A DNA stretch of 64,000 nt, from NCBI GenBank assembly GCA_965226865.1, contig CBDDEH010000004.1, forward strand, positions 1,798,001 to 1,862,000, written 5' to 3'. Made by a program: the position numbers and the translations under genes. This DNA comes from CBDDEH01 sp965226865 (GTDB lineage: Bacteria > Chloroflexota > Dehalococcoidia > Lucifugimonadales > JAGWBF01). How positions within the stretch are numbered: position 1 is the stretch's first letter; each line of letters begins with the position of its first letter. The notes under the pieces were generated by a model. It saw only the letters and a list, made by a program, of their open reading frames with translations, did no database searches and was not told the DNA's origin. Shown here piece by piece: positions 52,999 through 61,485 of the stretch.

Positions 52999-54039
52999 AT
53001 GAAGGGCCTTCTGGTTTACTTGAGTCCAACGAAGCTGCTCGTCGCAGGGCTTTCGCTTGCAGTGGCAGGCGGTGTTGTCGCTGGCGTTCTCGCTACGCAG
53101 GGCGGCTCCTCCACGAATGGCGACAGGGCTGCGCCTCGCGGCTCTGCGGCCAATGACTCTGTCGAAACACCCCAAATCACGCCTACTCGCGAGACTGCGG
53201 GCCGAGACCCCATATCCAACGCCTCACCTCAGCTACTGATAGGTGACCTGAGGAAGCTTCTGGACAAAGATGACATCAAGCCAATCTATGATCCTAGCTT
53301 TGTCAGCGCAGGCGAAGCCAAGCTACTCGGCGAGGACCACGTCATGGGAGTGGCCATCAACGGCGACGCTCGAGCCTATCCGATTGGCGTTCTCCGTTTC
53401 CGTGAAATGGTGAACGACGTGGTAGGCGGGGTTCCCTTATTGGTCACCTGGTGACCAATTTGCGGCACCGGTCTCGTGCACGACCGGAGAATCGACGGTA
53501 AAACCCACACCTTTGGGAACTACGGCGCACTATACAAAAGAGCGATGACATGGTACGACCATGAGGCCGGCAGCGTCTGGTCCCAGCCCACTGGAAGCGG
53601 GCTTATAGGGACGCATCAAGGTATCAGGCTAGATATGATACCTGTCGAGGTGGTGCCGTGGGCTACTTGGCTGGATGAACACCCAGACACCAAGGTCCTA
53701 GACGTCGGCAACTACGCCAGGGGGGGGAGTCAACCCATTCGAGTTTCGCGGGGACACTTACGTTGTCGGAGTCGCCCTCGGGGACGAGGCCAAGGCGTAT
53801 CCCTTCGAACGGGCAGATCGGTCCATATCTTCGCGCGGCAGGTTCAGGATCGAACGCTATTCTTCGAATGGGTTGACGGCCAAATCAGAGACCTGGACAC
53901 AGGCTCCCTTTGGGATCCGAGTAGTGGTCTGGCGAGTGAGGGCGAGTTGCGAGGACAGCTTTTGAAGGAGCTGCCCTACAGCACAGCATTTGACTGGGCA
54001 TGGGAAGATTTTTACCCCCACACTGAAGTATACTCGTGA
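52999..54039 (+). pseudogene. DUF3179 protein: in-frame TGA at conserved Cys, plus frameshift pair
   Basis: A membrane anchor or signal (KLLVAGLSLAVAGGVVAGVL) precedes a DUF3179 domain: LLDKDDIKPIYDPSFVSAGE, GVAINGDARAYPIGVLRFRE, NDVVGGVPLLVTW. At codon 152 (53452-53454) TGA stands where the family has Cys in VTYCPLCGTG; the frame continues PICGTGLVHDRRIDGKTHTF without a shift. Further on, a G8 run at 53720-53727 shifts the frame (seven G give GGVNPFEFRGDTYVVGVALG and DEAKAYPFE); the original frame returns near 53810 (RTLFFEWVDGQIRDLDTGSL) to the stop. The gene is therefore either a selenoprotein with base-call errors or a decaying gene. Glutaredoxin-like gene overlaps its end. Confidence 0.6.
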
Positions 54040-54299
54040 GTACAATGGCGGAGGCCCCAATAAGAATGTACGGCGCCCTTTGGTGCGGCGATTGTAGACG
54101 GGCCAAGAAGTTCTTCGACGAGCGTGAAATCGCCTACGATTGGTATGACATCGACCAGGACCCGGTGGCTAGAGAGTATGTCGTTAAGGTTAACAATGGC
54201 CGACGGACAATCCCCACAATCCTTTTCTCGGACGGGTCCATTCTGGTGGAGCCAAGTGACGCCGAGCTGGCTGATAAACTCCAGATCGCAGATCGCTAA
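54036..54299 (+). CDS. Glutaredoxin/mycoredoxin-like protein
   Basis: The ~85-residue thioredoxin-fold protein has the active site LWCGDCRRAKKFFDE (C-G-D-C), YDWYDIDQDP, the cis-Pro in GRRTIPTILFSDG and SDAELADKL. It reduces disulfides or mixed disulfides in the cytosol. The GTG start at 54036 overlaps the DUF3179 stop (GTGA); ATG 54045 is an alternative. The coupling suggests a redox link with the DUF3179 protein. Confidence 0.85.
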   Translation: MSTMAEAPIRMYGALWCGDCRRAKKFFDEREIAYDWYDIDQDPVAREYVVKVNNGRRTIPTILFSDGSILVEPSDAELADKLQIADR

Positions 54300-54431
54300 A
54301 ACGGCAGCTCTCTACTTCCCAAACATGCTCCACTCCACTACTTGACGACGTCTTACGCCTCTGCTACGTTGATACCTGCGCCTCCTGGTGCCAAATGGGC
54401 GGCCTAAAGAACCGCCGGCGAAAGGTGGGTT

Positions 54432-55736
54432 TTGGAGACGCGCACCAAGGAAATGAAAGCTGATATCAAGGCGAACGGCCACGTCAATGGATATCAAAAC
54501 GGGAAAGCCGTTAGCCATGGATTAAAACTGTGGCCCTTCGGACACAGAACCGCTAGTAAACGGCGCCAAAGTGATTGGCTGATCCCCATCTTGGCTGCCA
54601 TCGCCCTCGGCACGATTAGTACGCTGGAGCGCTTTTTCCAGGTAAGCCGCACAAGCATCCGGAACGTGGCCGATGGCCGATCATCCCAACGTGTCCAACT
54701 TGCTCTGCGCTATTGGACTTGGAAGAAGCTCCTTAATTTCTGGCGTATCGAAATTCAACTGCGCTTCGGGCGTACGAAAGTCTGGGGCTCCGCCTACGAA
54801 TGGGAGATCGATACCACAAACATATGCCAGTTGAAGTGTCCCTTGTGTCACACAGGCCTGGGTACGGTGAGTCGAGACAAGGGGGTCATGCACTTCGACA
54901 CCTTCACGAAGGTGGTAGATGAGATCAAAGATAGCTGCATCTGGATTACCCTTTATAGCTGGGGTGAGCCGTTCCTCAACAAAGAGATCGACAAATTCGT
55001 GGACTATGCCCACAGGGCCAGATTAGCCACAATCATAAGTTCCAACCTCAACAAACCTTTGACTCCCAAGATGGCTGAGGACCTCATCGAGTCGGGACTT
55101 GACACCCTTATAGTCTCGTTAGATGGCACTACCCAGGATGTGTATGAGATATATCGGGTCGGCGGACACCTTCACAGAGTTCTGGATAACATCAGATTGC
55201 TGGTGCAGAAGAAGCAAGAGCTGGGTAGCAGGACTCCATACATCGAATGGCAGTTCATAGTGATGCGCCAAAACGAGCACCAAGTACAGCAAGCTCGCCA
55301 ATTGGCCGACGAATTAGGAATCGATGGCATCATTTTCAAGAAGGTGGATTTTCCTCATGGTGAGGAGGACACTGAGACTGCTAAACACTGGCTGCCTGTG
55401 AATACTGGCGAGTTTTTGCGTGAGTCGCCCTTCGAAAAACCATACGCCGAAAACGGCCCCCGTTGCTGGCGGCTCTGGAGAAGCGGAGTCATTAATTGGG
55501 ATGGCGGCTATGCTCCCTGCTGCTATCTTACCGATGCGTCCGACGATTTCGGAAACGTCAAGGAACACTCAGTGAAGCAGATCTGGAACAACAATAACTA
55601 TTTGAGCGCCCGAAGACTCTTTAAGGGAGAGGAGCCAGCGGCTCAAGTCGGCTGCCTGACGTGTAACGTTTACCTTGAGAGCCCTGCCGGAAGGAAACGG
55701 CAGGGCGATATGCTCGCCAGTAAAAAGTCCGACTAG
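54432..55736 (+). CDS. Radical SAM protein with SPASM-like C-terminal Cys cluster
   Basis: The ~434-residue protein has the [4Fe-4S] motif TTNICQLKCPLCHTG (C-x3-C-x2-C) at about residue 135, then LYSWGEPFLNKEID and LIVSLDGTTQDVYEIYR. The C-terminal cluster is GPRCWRLW, GGYAPCCYLTD and GCLTCNVYLE, like SPASM. An N-terminal ~45-residue basic tail and a hydrophobic stretch (LIPILAAIALGTISTL) may tether it to the membrane. TTG 54432 is used as start because AAGGTGG lies upstream; ATG 54453 is possible. The substrate is unknown. A PAP2 phosphatase-like gene follows 45 bp later. Confidence 0.82.
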   Translation: METRTKEMKADIKANGHVNGYQNGKAVSHGLKLWPFGHRTASKRRQSDWLIPILAAIALGTISTLERFFQVSRTSIRNVADGRSSQRVQLALRYWTWKKLLNFWRIEIQLRFGRTKVWGSAYEWEIDTTNICQLKCPLCHTGLGTVSRDKGVMHFDTFTKVVDEIKDSCIWITLYSWGEPFLNKEIDKFVDYAHRARLATIISSNLNKPLTPKMAEDLIESGLDTLIVSLDGTTQDVYEIYRVGGHLHRVLDNIRLLVQKKQELGSRTPYIEWQFIVMRQNEHQVQQARQLADELGIDGIIFKKVDFPHGEEDTETAKHWLPVNTGEFLRESPFEKPYAENGPRCWRLWRSGVINWDGGYAPCCYLTDASDDFGNVKEHSVKQIWNNNNYLSARRLFKGEEPAAQVGCLTCNVYLESPAGRKRQGDMLASKKSD

Positions 55737-55781
55737 CCGCCGCTACAATCCCCCGATAAGACTGCGTCTAGAGTTGTTTTA

Positions 55782-56693
55782 ATGGGAACAATCTCGAACA
55801 TAAAAAAACCAGCCCTTCCTATCCAGAAGCTGCTTGGCTCAGAAGGTATCGTATCTCACGCCCGAGAATTAGTCCTTATCTTCGGGCTTTATTTGATCTA
55901 TCTGCTTCTCAGCATGGTGTTCGTCGGTCAAGAGACTGCCTTTAACAATGCCCAAAAAGTAATCTCTTTAGAACGCTCGGTGGGGATTCTCTGGGAAACA
56001 GACTGGCAACAGTGGGTACTTCAGGCGGGCAAGTGGCCCGCTTTGCTCGCCAACGCCCTGTACATATTTACATACTGGCCGGTGATACTGATCACGGCTT
56101 TGTTGGTTTATGTCATTAGCCGCAAGAGGTACTTCTACTACAGAAGCGTTATGCTTATAAGCTTCGTCATAGCTATCATCGTTTTCATGGCCTTCCCTCT
56201 AATGCCGCCAAGGTTTATCGACGGCTACGGTTTCCTGAACACCGTAGCTGCCTTTGGGCCTTCCTGGTACTCGAGAGAAGAAACTGGCAACTACTACAAC
56301 CTGTATGCGGCTATGCCCAGCCTTCACTTGGCGTGGACACTCATTTTGGGGGTACTCTTCTTCAGGGTCGGTCCTCTTTGGTTAAAGGGTTTGGGTGTGC
56401 TCTACCCCACCTCGGTGCTGTACGCCATCATCGTTACTGGGATGCATTACGTGCTCGATGCCATAGCCGCAGTAGCCCTCGTGGTCTTGAGCTTCGCGAT
56501 CTATGAAACCTTCCAAAACCGAGCTTTTCTGATGCAAGCTGCACACAACAAGGTGGCGCGTGCCAAGGCGGCGCTGCAGCGACCCCCCATTTGGGATCCT
56601 GCTTACTCCAGAGTCCGTCTGTATCTCCAGAAGCGGCTAAGAAGCCGCCTTAGCAACCTGCGTACTCCAACGTCAGGCCCACTGACTGGATAG
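55782..56693 (+). CDS. PAP2/Aur1-like membrane phosphatase or phosphotransferase
   Basis: The 303-residue protein has about six membrane helices. PLMPPRFIDGYGFLNTVAAF is the PPRF element of inositolphosphotransferase/Aur1-type PAP2 proteins, AAMPSLHLAWTLIL the second phosphatase motif (His) and TGMHYVLDAIAAVAL the third (His and Asp). Such enzymes transfer or remove phospho-headgroups of lipids at the outer face of the membrane. A basic C-terminal tail follows. With the preceding radical SAM gene it may form a lipid-modification pair. Confidence 0.83.
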   Translation: MGTISNIKKPALPIQKLLGSEGIVSHARELVLIFGLYLIYLLLSMVFVGQETAFNNAQKVISLERSVGILWETDWQQWVLQAGKWPALLANALYIFTYWPVILITALLVYVISRKRYFYYRSVMLISFVIAIIVFMAFPLMPPRFIDGYGFLNTVAAFGPSWYSREETGNYYNLYAAMPSLHLAWTLILGVLFFRVGPLWLKGLGVLYPTSVLYAIIVTGMHYVLDAIAAVALVVLSFAIYETFQNRAFLMQAAHNKVARAKAALQRPPIWDPAYSRVRLYLQKRLRSRLSNLRTPTSGPLTG

Positions 56694-56700
56694 CTTAGAT

Positions 56701-58527
56701 CTACTTCCCCTTAGCATCCCTTCGCCGGGTGATACGGCAGATTGGGACCTCGTCCTCAAATCCCTTTAAGCCGACCTTAAGCCTCTCTGTGGCAATCTCC
56801 TGATCGGCTAGCACATTCGCCACAATTGAGTCCTCGAGCATGTCCGCGCGGACGACAACGTCACCACCTCCGCTGTGACTCTCCAGCCGGACAGCAGTGT
56901 TAACCGTAGTCCCGAAATAATCGAGGCGTCCATCCAGGTTAACCACCATACACGGCCCGGCATGAACGCCGATTTTCAGGAGCAGACCGGCCTCTTCTTG
57001 AAGGGAGTCGTGGATATCAAGACCGGAGGCAATAGCGTCTCCCGGCTCTTGGAAGACCGCCATCACGGCGTCTCCGATGGTTTTTACTACCGCACCGTGG
57101 TGCTTCGTTATCTGCTCTTTTAATACCTCGAAATGGTCCCTTACAAGGGCGTAGGCTGGCGCGTCCCCGCGCTCGCGGTACATCGCGGTTGACGCGACGA
57201 GGTCCGTGAACATGAAGGTTAGATAGCGCACCTGGAAATGCTCCTCTGGAGCCAGCACTTCCGAAGAGAACAGATCTCTGAAATCCTGTAAAGCCGTGAC
57301 CTGCGCTGCCGTGGTCGAATCCTTTGGCCACTCGGTCCGTTCGAATATCACCTGGACACTCTTGTCGCCCGCATTTTCTAGGGCGAGGCGCAATGTGCAT
57401 GGAGCCACCTGTATCATTTCGGGCGATATCCCGGTTCTGGACAATGAGAACTGGACCAGTTCCTCGGAGCCATTTCCCCGGTCTACCTCTATCACGCCGC
57501 CTCCCTCTATCTGAGGCCCTCTAAGCCTGCACAGGCCGTCAGCCAGATCTACGGTCAGCGTTGTCTTCGACTTGGGTTCGAGCGTCTGCTGCACAAGGAT
57601 GTGCCGGGTATTGCCCGGCCCACCGACACAATAGCTGCCCATTTCGAGTTGGCGAATCCATTCCGAAGGCCTGAAGGAGACCTCTACGAAACGGTCGAAG
57701 TTGGAGTCGAACTGGATATTGCACGAAGAACAGTGAGCCTGTTGGCGGAGCTCCGCCAGCGAAGAAACTGTCCCCTTCGCACCCAGGCAGAGAGGACACA
57801 TCACATCCCAACGTAGCTCTAATAACCCTAGCCTCGTCGCATGGAGGCAGATGCGGAGCACGGTTTCCCTGTCTTCGTTCCAGCTATCGGCAAGGGAATA
57901 AGGTCTGATTCGTTGGCAGTGGTCGTCCGGAGCCTCAGAGACGTGATTAACCAACCGTTGAGCCAAGGGATATCCGAATCCTGCGTCCGTCAGCGACGAC
58001 TGGAGGTTTTTTACACGGTCGATACGCCCTCGTGGGAGTTGAGGTGCCGATTGGGGGAGGGCCGACTCAGTCTCTCCTTTCAGGTGCTTGGCGAAGTTTC
58101 CAAATACCCTGTCCAACTGTCGGCGGGTGTGGAACCCAAAGTAATACCGGGTGACGATCCCCCAGAGAAAGGACCTGGGTTCCGCCTCGATAGTGTATAT
58201 CAGTGTTGTACTGTTGTCCGTGGGTTCCAGCTCAAGGCCTGTGACAACTGTCAGGAATGGGCCGTTGTGGAAGATACGGAGAACGCTGAATGCTTGGCCA
58301 TCCACCCACTCAAAGGGCCGTTCATCCCAGGTGATCTGTCGACCCAAGGACTTGAATGACCCTTCGCGTATGGAACCGCCCTGCGGGTCTGGGGTTTCCG
58401 TGAACGTCCACGGCCCAATCCCGATTGCCTGATTGAACGCATGGGTGTCTGATACGATGGGCCAGACTCTTTGGGGAGACGCTGGCATCTCCCAGCGCCA
58501 GGTATAGCGAAGCTTTTTATTTCCCAT
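56701..58527 (-). CDS. SRPBCC-zinc ribbon-adenylate/guanylate cyclase fusion
   Basis: 608 residues. The first ~150 are an SRPBCC lipid-binding-type domain (MPASPQRVWPIVSDTHAFNQ). The middle ~230 residues resemble DUF5939, with a zinc ribbon CPLCLGAKGTVSS ... HCSSCNIQFD at about 243-271. The C-terminal ~180 residues are a class III cyclase: TFMFTDLVASTAMYRERGD (metal Asp), HHGAVVKTIGDAVMAVF (second metal Asp) and YFGTTVNTAVRLESHSGGG. The middle domain probably senses a ligand and controls cAMP or cGMP production. All catalytic Asp residues are present. Confidence 0.87.
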   Translation of the reverse strand: MGNKKLRYTWRWEMPASPQRVWPIVSDTHAFNQAIGIGPWTFTETPDPQGGSIREGSFKSLGRQITWDERPFEWVDGQAFSVLRIFHNGPFLTVVTGLELEPTDNSTTLIYTIEAEPRSFLWGIVTRYYFGFHTRRQLDRVFGNFAKHLKGETESALPQSAPQLPRGRIDRVKNLQSSLTDAGFGYPLAQRLVNHVSEAPDDHCQRIRPYSLADSWNEDRETVLRICLHATRLGLLELRWDVMCPLCLGAKGTVSSLAELRQQAHCSSCNIQFDSNFDRFVEVSFRPSEWIRQLEMGSYCVGGPGNTRHILVQQTLEPKSKTTLTVDLADGLCRLRGPQIEGGGVIEVDRGNGSEELVQFSLSRTGISPEMIQVAPCTLRLALENAGDKSVQVIFERTEWPKDSTTAAQVTALQDFRDLFSSEVLAPEEHFQVRYLTFMFTDLVASTAMYRERGDAPAYALVRDHFEVLKEQITKHHGAVVKTIGDAVMAVFQEPGDAIASGLDIHDSLQEEAGLLLKIGVHAGPCMVVNLDGRLDYFGTTVNTAVRLESHSGGGDVVVRADMLEDSIVANVLADQEIATERLKVGLKGFEDEVPICRITRRRDAKGK

Positions 58528-58560
58528 GGCGGGTTACACCGGGTATCACTCTGTCCGTGG

Positions 58561-58833
58561 CTATCCCGGCATCGGGTGCACTGTTGGGTCGAACTCTACT
58601 TCTGCATCGCCCACGTAAATATCCCACGGATGGAAGGACTCGACAAAAGCCTTGGCTTCTTCGATCGTGGGAAACCCTCTCTCCGCACGCCCAGGGTCGT
58701 AGCCGAGGGTCTTCGCCATGGCATCGAAACCGCGAGGGGTCTTGCGGACTGCGCCCACGTCCATTTCCTCGCCAGTCCCGGGGTCCAGCATCAGCTTCTG
58801 CCCTGACTTGTGCTCCCGCCAGTAGACCTTCAT
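58561..58833 (-). CDS. Hypothetical protein, 90 residues
   Basis: A soluble acidic protein: MKVYWREHKSGQKLMLDPGT, GFDAMAKTLGYDPGRAERGF, IEEAKAFVESFHPWDIYVGD. No Cys and no membrane helix. The family was not recognised. Codon pattern and a GACG-free purine upstream region support a gene, and it lies 33 bp from the cyclase start on the same strand, so co-transcription is likely. Confidence 0.55.
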   Translation of the reverse strand: MKVYWREHKSGQKLMLDPGTGEEMDVGAVRKTPRGFDAMAKTLGYDPGRAERGFPTIEEAKAFVESFHPWDIYVGDAEVEFDPTVHPMPG

Positions 58834-58918
58834 CGTCTTTGCTCCCGTCGGCGACGTCGCTTGTGATCGTTATCTTCGCCGTATTGTATCTTGTTGGCCG
58901 CAAGGCCCGCAATGTGGG

Positions 58919-60211
58919 CTAGGTGCTGGGCCTACGTTGCGGTGAACGAGCCAGTAGTGCCGCAGTTCCGGCGGCTACCGGCAACGCCAGGAAAACTCCT
59001 ACCGGAAGTTTGTAACTGTCTGTCAGATCGAACAAGAACCCGAAGGGCAGTGGCCCCAGCGCCGCGAATCCGATTAAGCCGACCTGGGCCACACCTCTGA
59101 TACTACCGAGGGCACCGCGACCGTAGTAGTTGGCCCATATAACGGCCGTTGTCATTGTATTGAATCCGGTAACGGTGCCCAACATTCCTCCATATATGAA
59201 CATTTGCGATGTTCCGGACATCTGCAGAGACCACAACATTGCACCTGCCAGCATTGTATGGGTTCCCGCCACCACGTGCCTGTTCGGTACTTTATCAACT
59301 AGGTAGCCAGCTACAAAGCTAGTGCACAGAGCGATGGGGGCCATAAAACCCAATATCGTAGCGGCCAGGCCAGAGTCTTCCCCACGGCTGGTGATGATGG
59401 ACACGTGGTGGAACGACATCGCCGTTGTGATCAGTGCGGGCGACGAAATCGCGAACAACAATAGCCAAAAGGTCGGAGTTCTCAACGCCTCGCTCAGGGT
59501 CCAGTCGTCCGCTGAATGGCGTACAAGTGTTTCTTTCGAGGTTGATTGGCTTTGAGGCTTGTCACCGTCAGGGAGCAGCCCGATGGACTCAGGAGACCGT
59601 CTTATGAAAATAATGGAAGGAAGGAGCAATATTCCCCAGACCATAATCCCGAGGACAATCCAGGCTTGTCTCCAGTCGGATGAAGAGATTAGAAGGTGGA
59701 TAATAGCTGGAAACGCGGCCCAGCCAGCCATGCCGCCGAGGGTTGTTACAGCGATGGCCCTTCCTCTCAATCGGATGAACCATATCGAAACCAAGGTTGT
59801 GGGTATAAGGGTGAGTGAGCCCTGGCCTAGCGATCGGATTCCCACGAACCCGGCGTATAGCTGGGCTGGGTGTCTGACGGCACCCATCGAGGCAACTGCG
59901 ATGCCGAATAAGAAACCAACGGCCACAAGCATTGTTCGGGCGCCATACCTGTCCAGCAGGCGACCCACGAATATCATGGCCAAAGCGCCAGTGAGAGACC
60001 CGGCGGTGTACATGCCCGATACCAGTGTTCGGGACCAGCCGGTGTCTTCTATGATTGGGTCGATGAAAACAGATATGCTGAATGTCTGCCCCGGACCCGA
60101 CGCGAACAGCGCCAATCCAGCGACAGCAAGGACGATCCAGCCGTAGAAAAAGGGAAAGCTCGTAAATCTGGACGGTGGGCTTTGGTAATGGGGGTCAGAC
60201 AAATTTGTCAC
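58919..60211 (-). CDS. Major facilitator superfamily transporter
   Basis: About 430 residues with 12 membrane helices. The loop 2-3 motif GRLLDRYGARTMLVAVGF is the MFS signature (G-x3-D-R-x-G-x-R), and the pseudo-repeat in the second half is VAGYLVDKVPNRHVV. FYGWIVLAVAGLALFASGPG starts helix 1, as in monocarboxylate/oxalate-type transporters. The GTG at 60211 (VTNLSDPHYQ) is chosen as start; upstream codons look non-coding. It is divergent from the amidohydrolase at 60336 and may carry its substrate. Confidence 0.83.
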   Translation of the reverse strand: MTNLSDPHYQSPPSRFTSFPFFYGWIVLAVAGLALFASGPGQTFSISVFIDPIIEDTGWSRTLVSGMYTAGSLTGALAMIFVGRLLDRYGARTMLVAVGFLFGIAVASMGAVRHPAQLYAGFVGIRSLGQGSLTLIPTTLVSIWFIRLRGRAIAVTTLGGMAGWAAFPAIIHLLISSSDWRQAWIVLGIMVWGILLLPSIIFIRRSPESIGLLPDGDKPQSQSTSKETLVRHSADDWTLSEALRTPTFWLLLFAISSPALITTAMSFHHVSIITSRGEDSGLAATILGFMAPIALCTSFVAGYLVDKVPNRHVVAGTHTMLAGAMLWSLQMSGTSQMFIYGGMLGTVTGFNTMTTAVIWANYYGRGALGSIRGVAQVGLIGFAALGPLPFGFLFDLTDSYKLPVGVFLALPVAAGTAALLARSPQRRPST

Positions 60212-60335
60212 TGGGAGCCATGATAGTTGGCGCTTGGCGACACGTCTACTATATCGGTAGTTATATTGAACCGCTGGACACGCCAAACATCTGGGGCTAT
60301 ATTACCTGTACACTCGAGGATACACGTAGGCAATT

Positions 60336-61481
60336 ATGGAATATGAAATTATCTCCGGCGATTCTCATGTCGACCTGACCTGGCTTCCGGCCGATCTTTT
60401 CGTATCCAACGCGCCGTCTGGATGGAGAGATAAAGTGCCGCGGGTGGTAGATACGGCCAAGGGGAAGCGCTGGCAAGCCAAGGACATCGATCTGGGAGGA
60501 GTTGCGGCCGTTGGATCGGGTGGCCGCGACCTGGAATCGCTCAAGGGGAAAGACAAACAGGTGGACCGGATGGATTCTACCGGCTTCTATGAGGACGGTG
60601 CCAAGGGTTACTACCGGCCGACGACGCCAGACCTCCGGATCAAGGACCAGGACATGGACGGAGTCCAGGCCGAGGTCCTTTATGGGATTTTGGGAGTGGC
60701 CGTCAAGCTCGGCGATCCGGATTTGACGACCGTGTGCTTCCGAATCTACAACGATTGGGTCGCCGATTTCTGCAACAGCAATCCGGACCGGTTGGCTGCA
60801 CTGGCCTGCGTCCCTACTTATGAGCCCCAGTCGGCGGCCGACGAATTGCGCCGGGCTGCCAAGCTGGGACTCCGGGGCGGCGAGTTTCCCGCGGGCACTG
60901 CTGGAAAGCCTATATACCACCCGGATTGGGATGTTCTGTGGAAGGCCTCCGCCGAGTGCGGAATGCCCATCTCCTTCCACACCACGGGAGCAAGGGTGCG
61001 GGAGCCCGATCCGGTTGACGCGGAGGCCCTAAACGACCAATTCCGAGCGACAAGGCTTACGTTGTTCCAGATCGATGGTATGGAATACCTCGCCAGCCTC
61101 GTTTTCGGCGGCGCCTGCGACCGCTTCCCCGACTTCAAGTTCGTTCTGGGCGAGTCCGGCGTTAGCTGGATGCCCTACGCTTTGGAGAGGATGGACTACG
61201 AACATCATGCTCGATTCGAACACCTTGGTCTAAGCATGAGTCCCAGCGACTTCTGGCGGCGTCAAGGATACACGACATACCAACAGGAAGAGATCGTAGC
61301 CGGCTTCGTGAGCCTGGCCGGCGAGGACAACATCATTTGGGGGTCCGACTATCCCCATCCAGACGGAGTATGGCCCTACTCTAGGGACATCATCAATCGG
61401 GACTTGGGAAGCCTGGAAGAACGCACCCGCCTCAAAATTATTCGCGATAACGCCGCCAAGCTATACGGCTTTTTGAACTAG
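60336..61481 (+). CDS. Amidohydrolase-2 family metal-dependent hydrolase
   Basis: The 381-residue protein has IISGDSHVDLTWLPADLF (D-x-H first metal motif), GMPISFHTTGARV (His), KFVLGESGVSWMPYALERMD and NIIWGSDYPHPDGVWPYSRD (catalytic Asp). The C-terminal KIIRDNAAKLYGFLN is the family ending. Members are decarboxylases and hydrolases of cyclic acids. The substrate is unknown. The gene is 5 bp from the convergent amidohydrolase at 61486. Confidence 0.85.
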   Translation: MEYEIISGDSHVDLTWLPADLFVSNAPSGWRDKVPRVVDTAKGKRWQAKDIDLGGVAAVGSGGRDLESLKGKDKQVDRMDSTGFYEDGAKGYYRPTTPDLRIKDQDMDGVQAEVLYGILGVAVKLGDPDLTTVCFRIYNDWVADFCNSNPDRLAALACVPTYEPQSAADELRRAAKLGLRGGEFPAGTAGKPIYHPDWDVLWKASAECGMPISFHTTGARVREPDPVDAEALNDQFRATRLTLFQIDGMEYLASLVFGGACDRFPDFKFVLGESGVSWMPYALERMDYEHHARFEHLGLSMSPSDFWRRQGYTTYQQEEIVAGFVSLAGEDNIIWGSDYPHPDGVWPYSRDIINRDLGSLEERTRLKIIRDNAAKLYGFLN

Positions 61482-61485
61482 CCTG

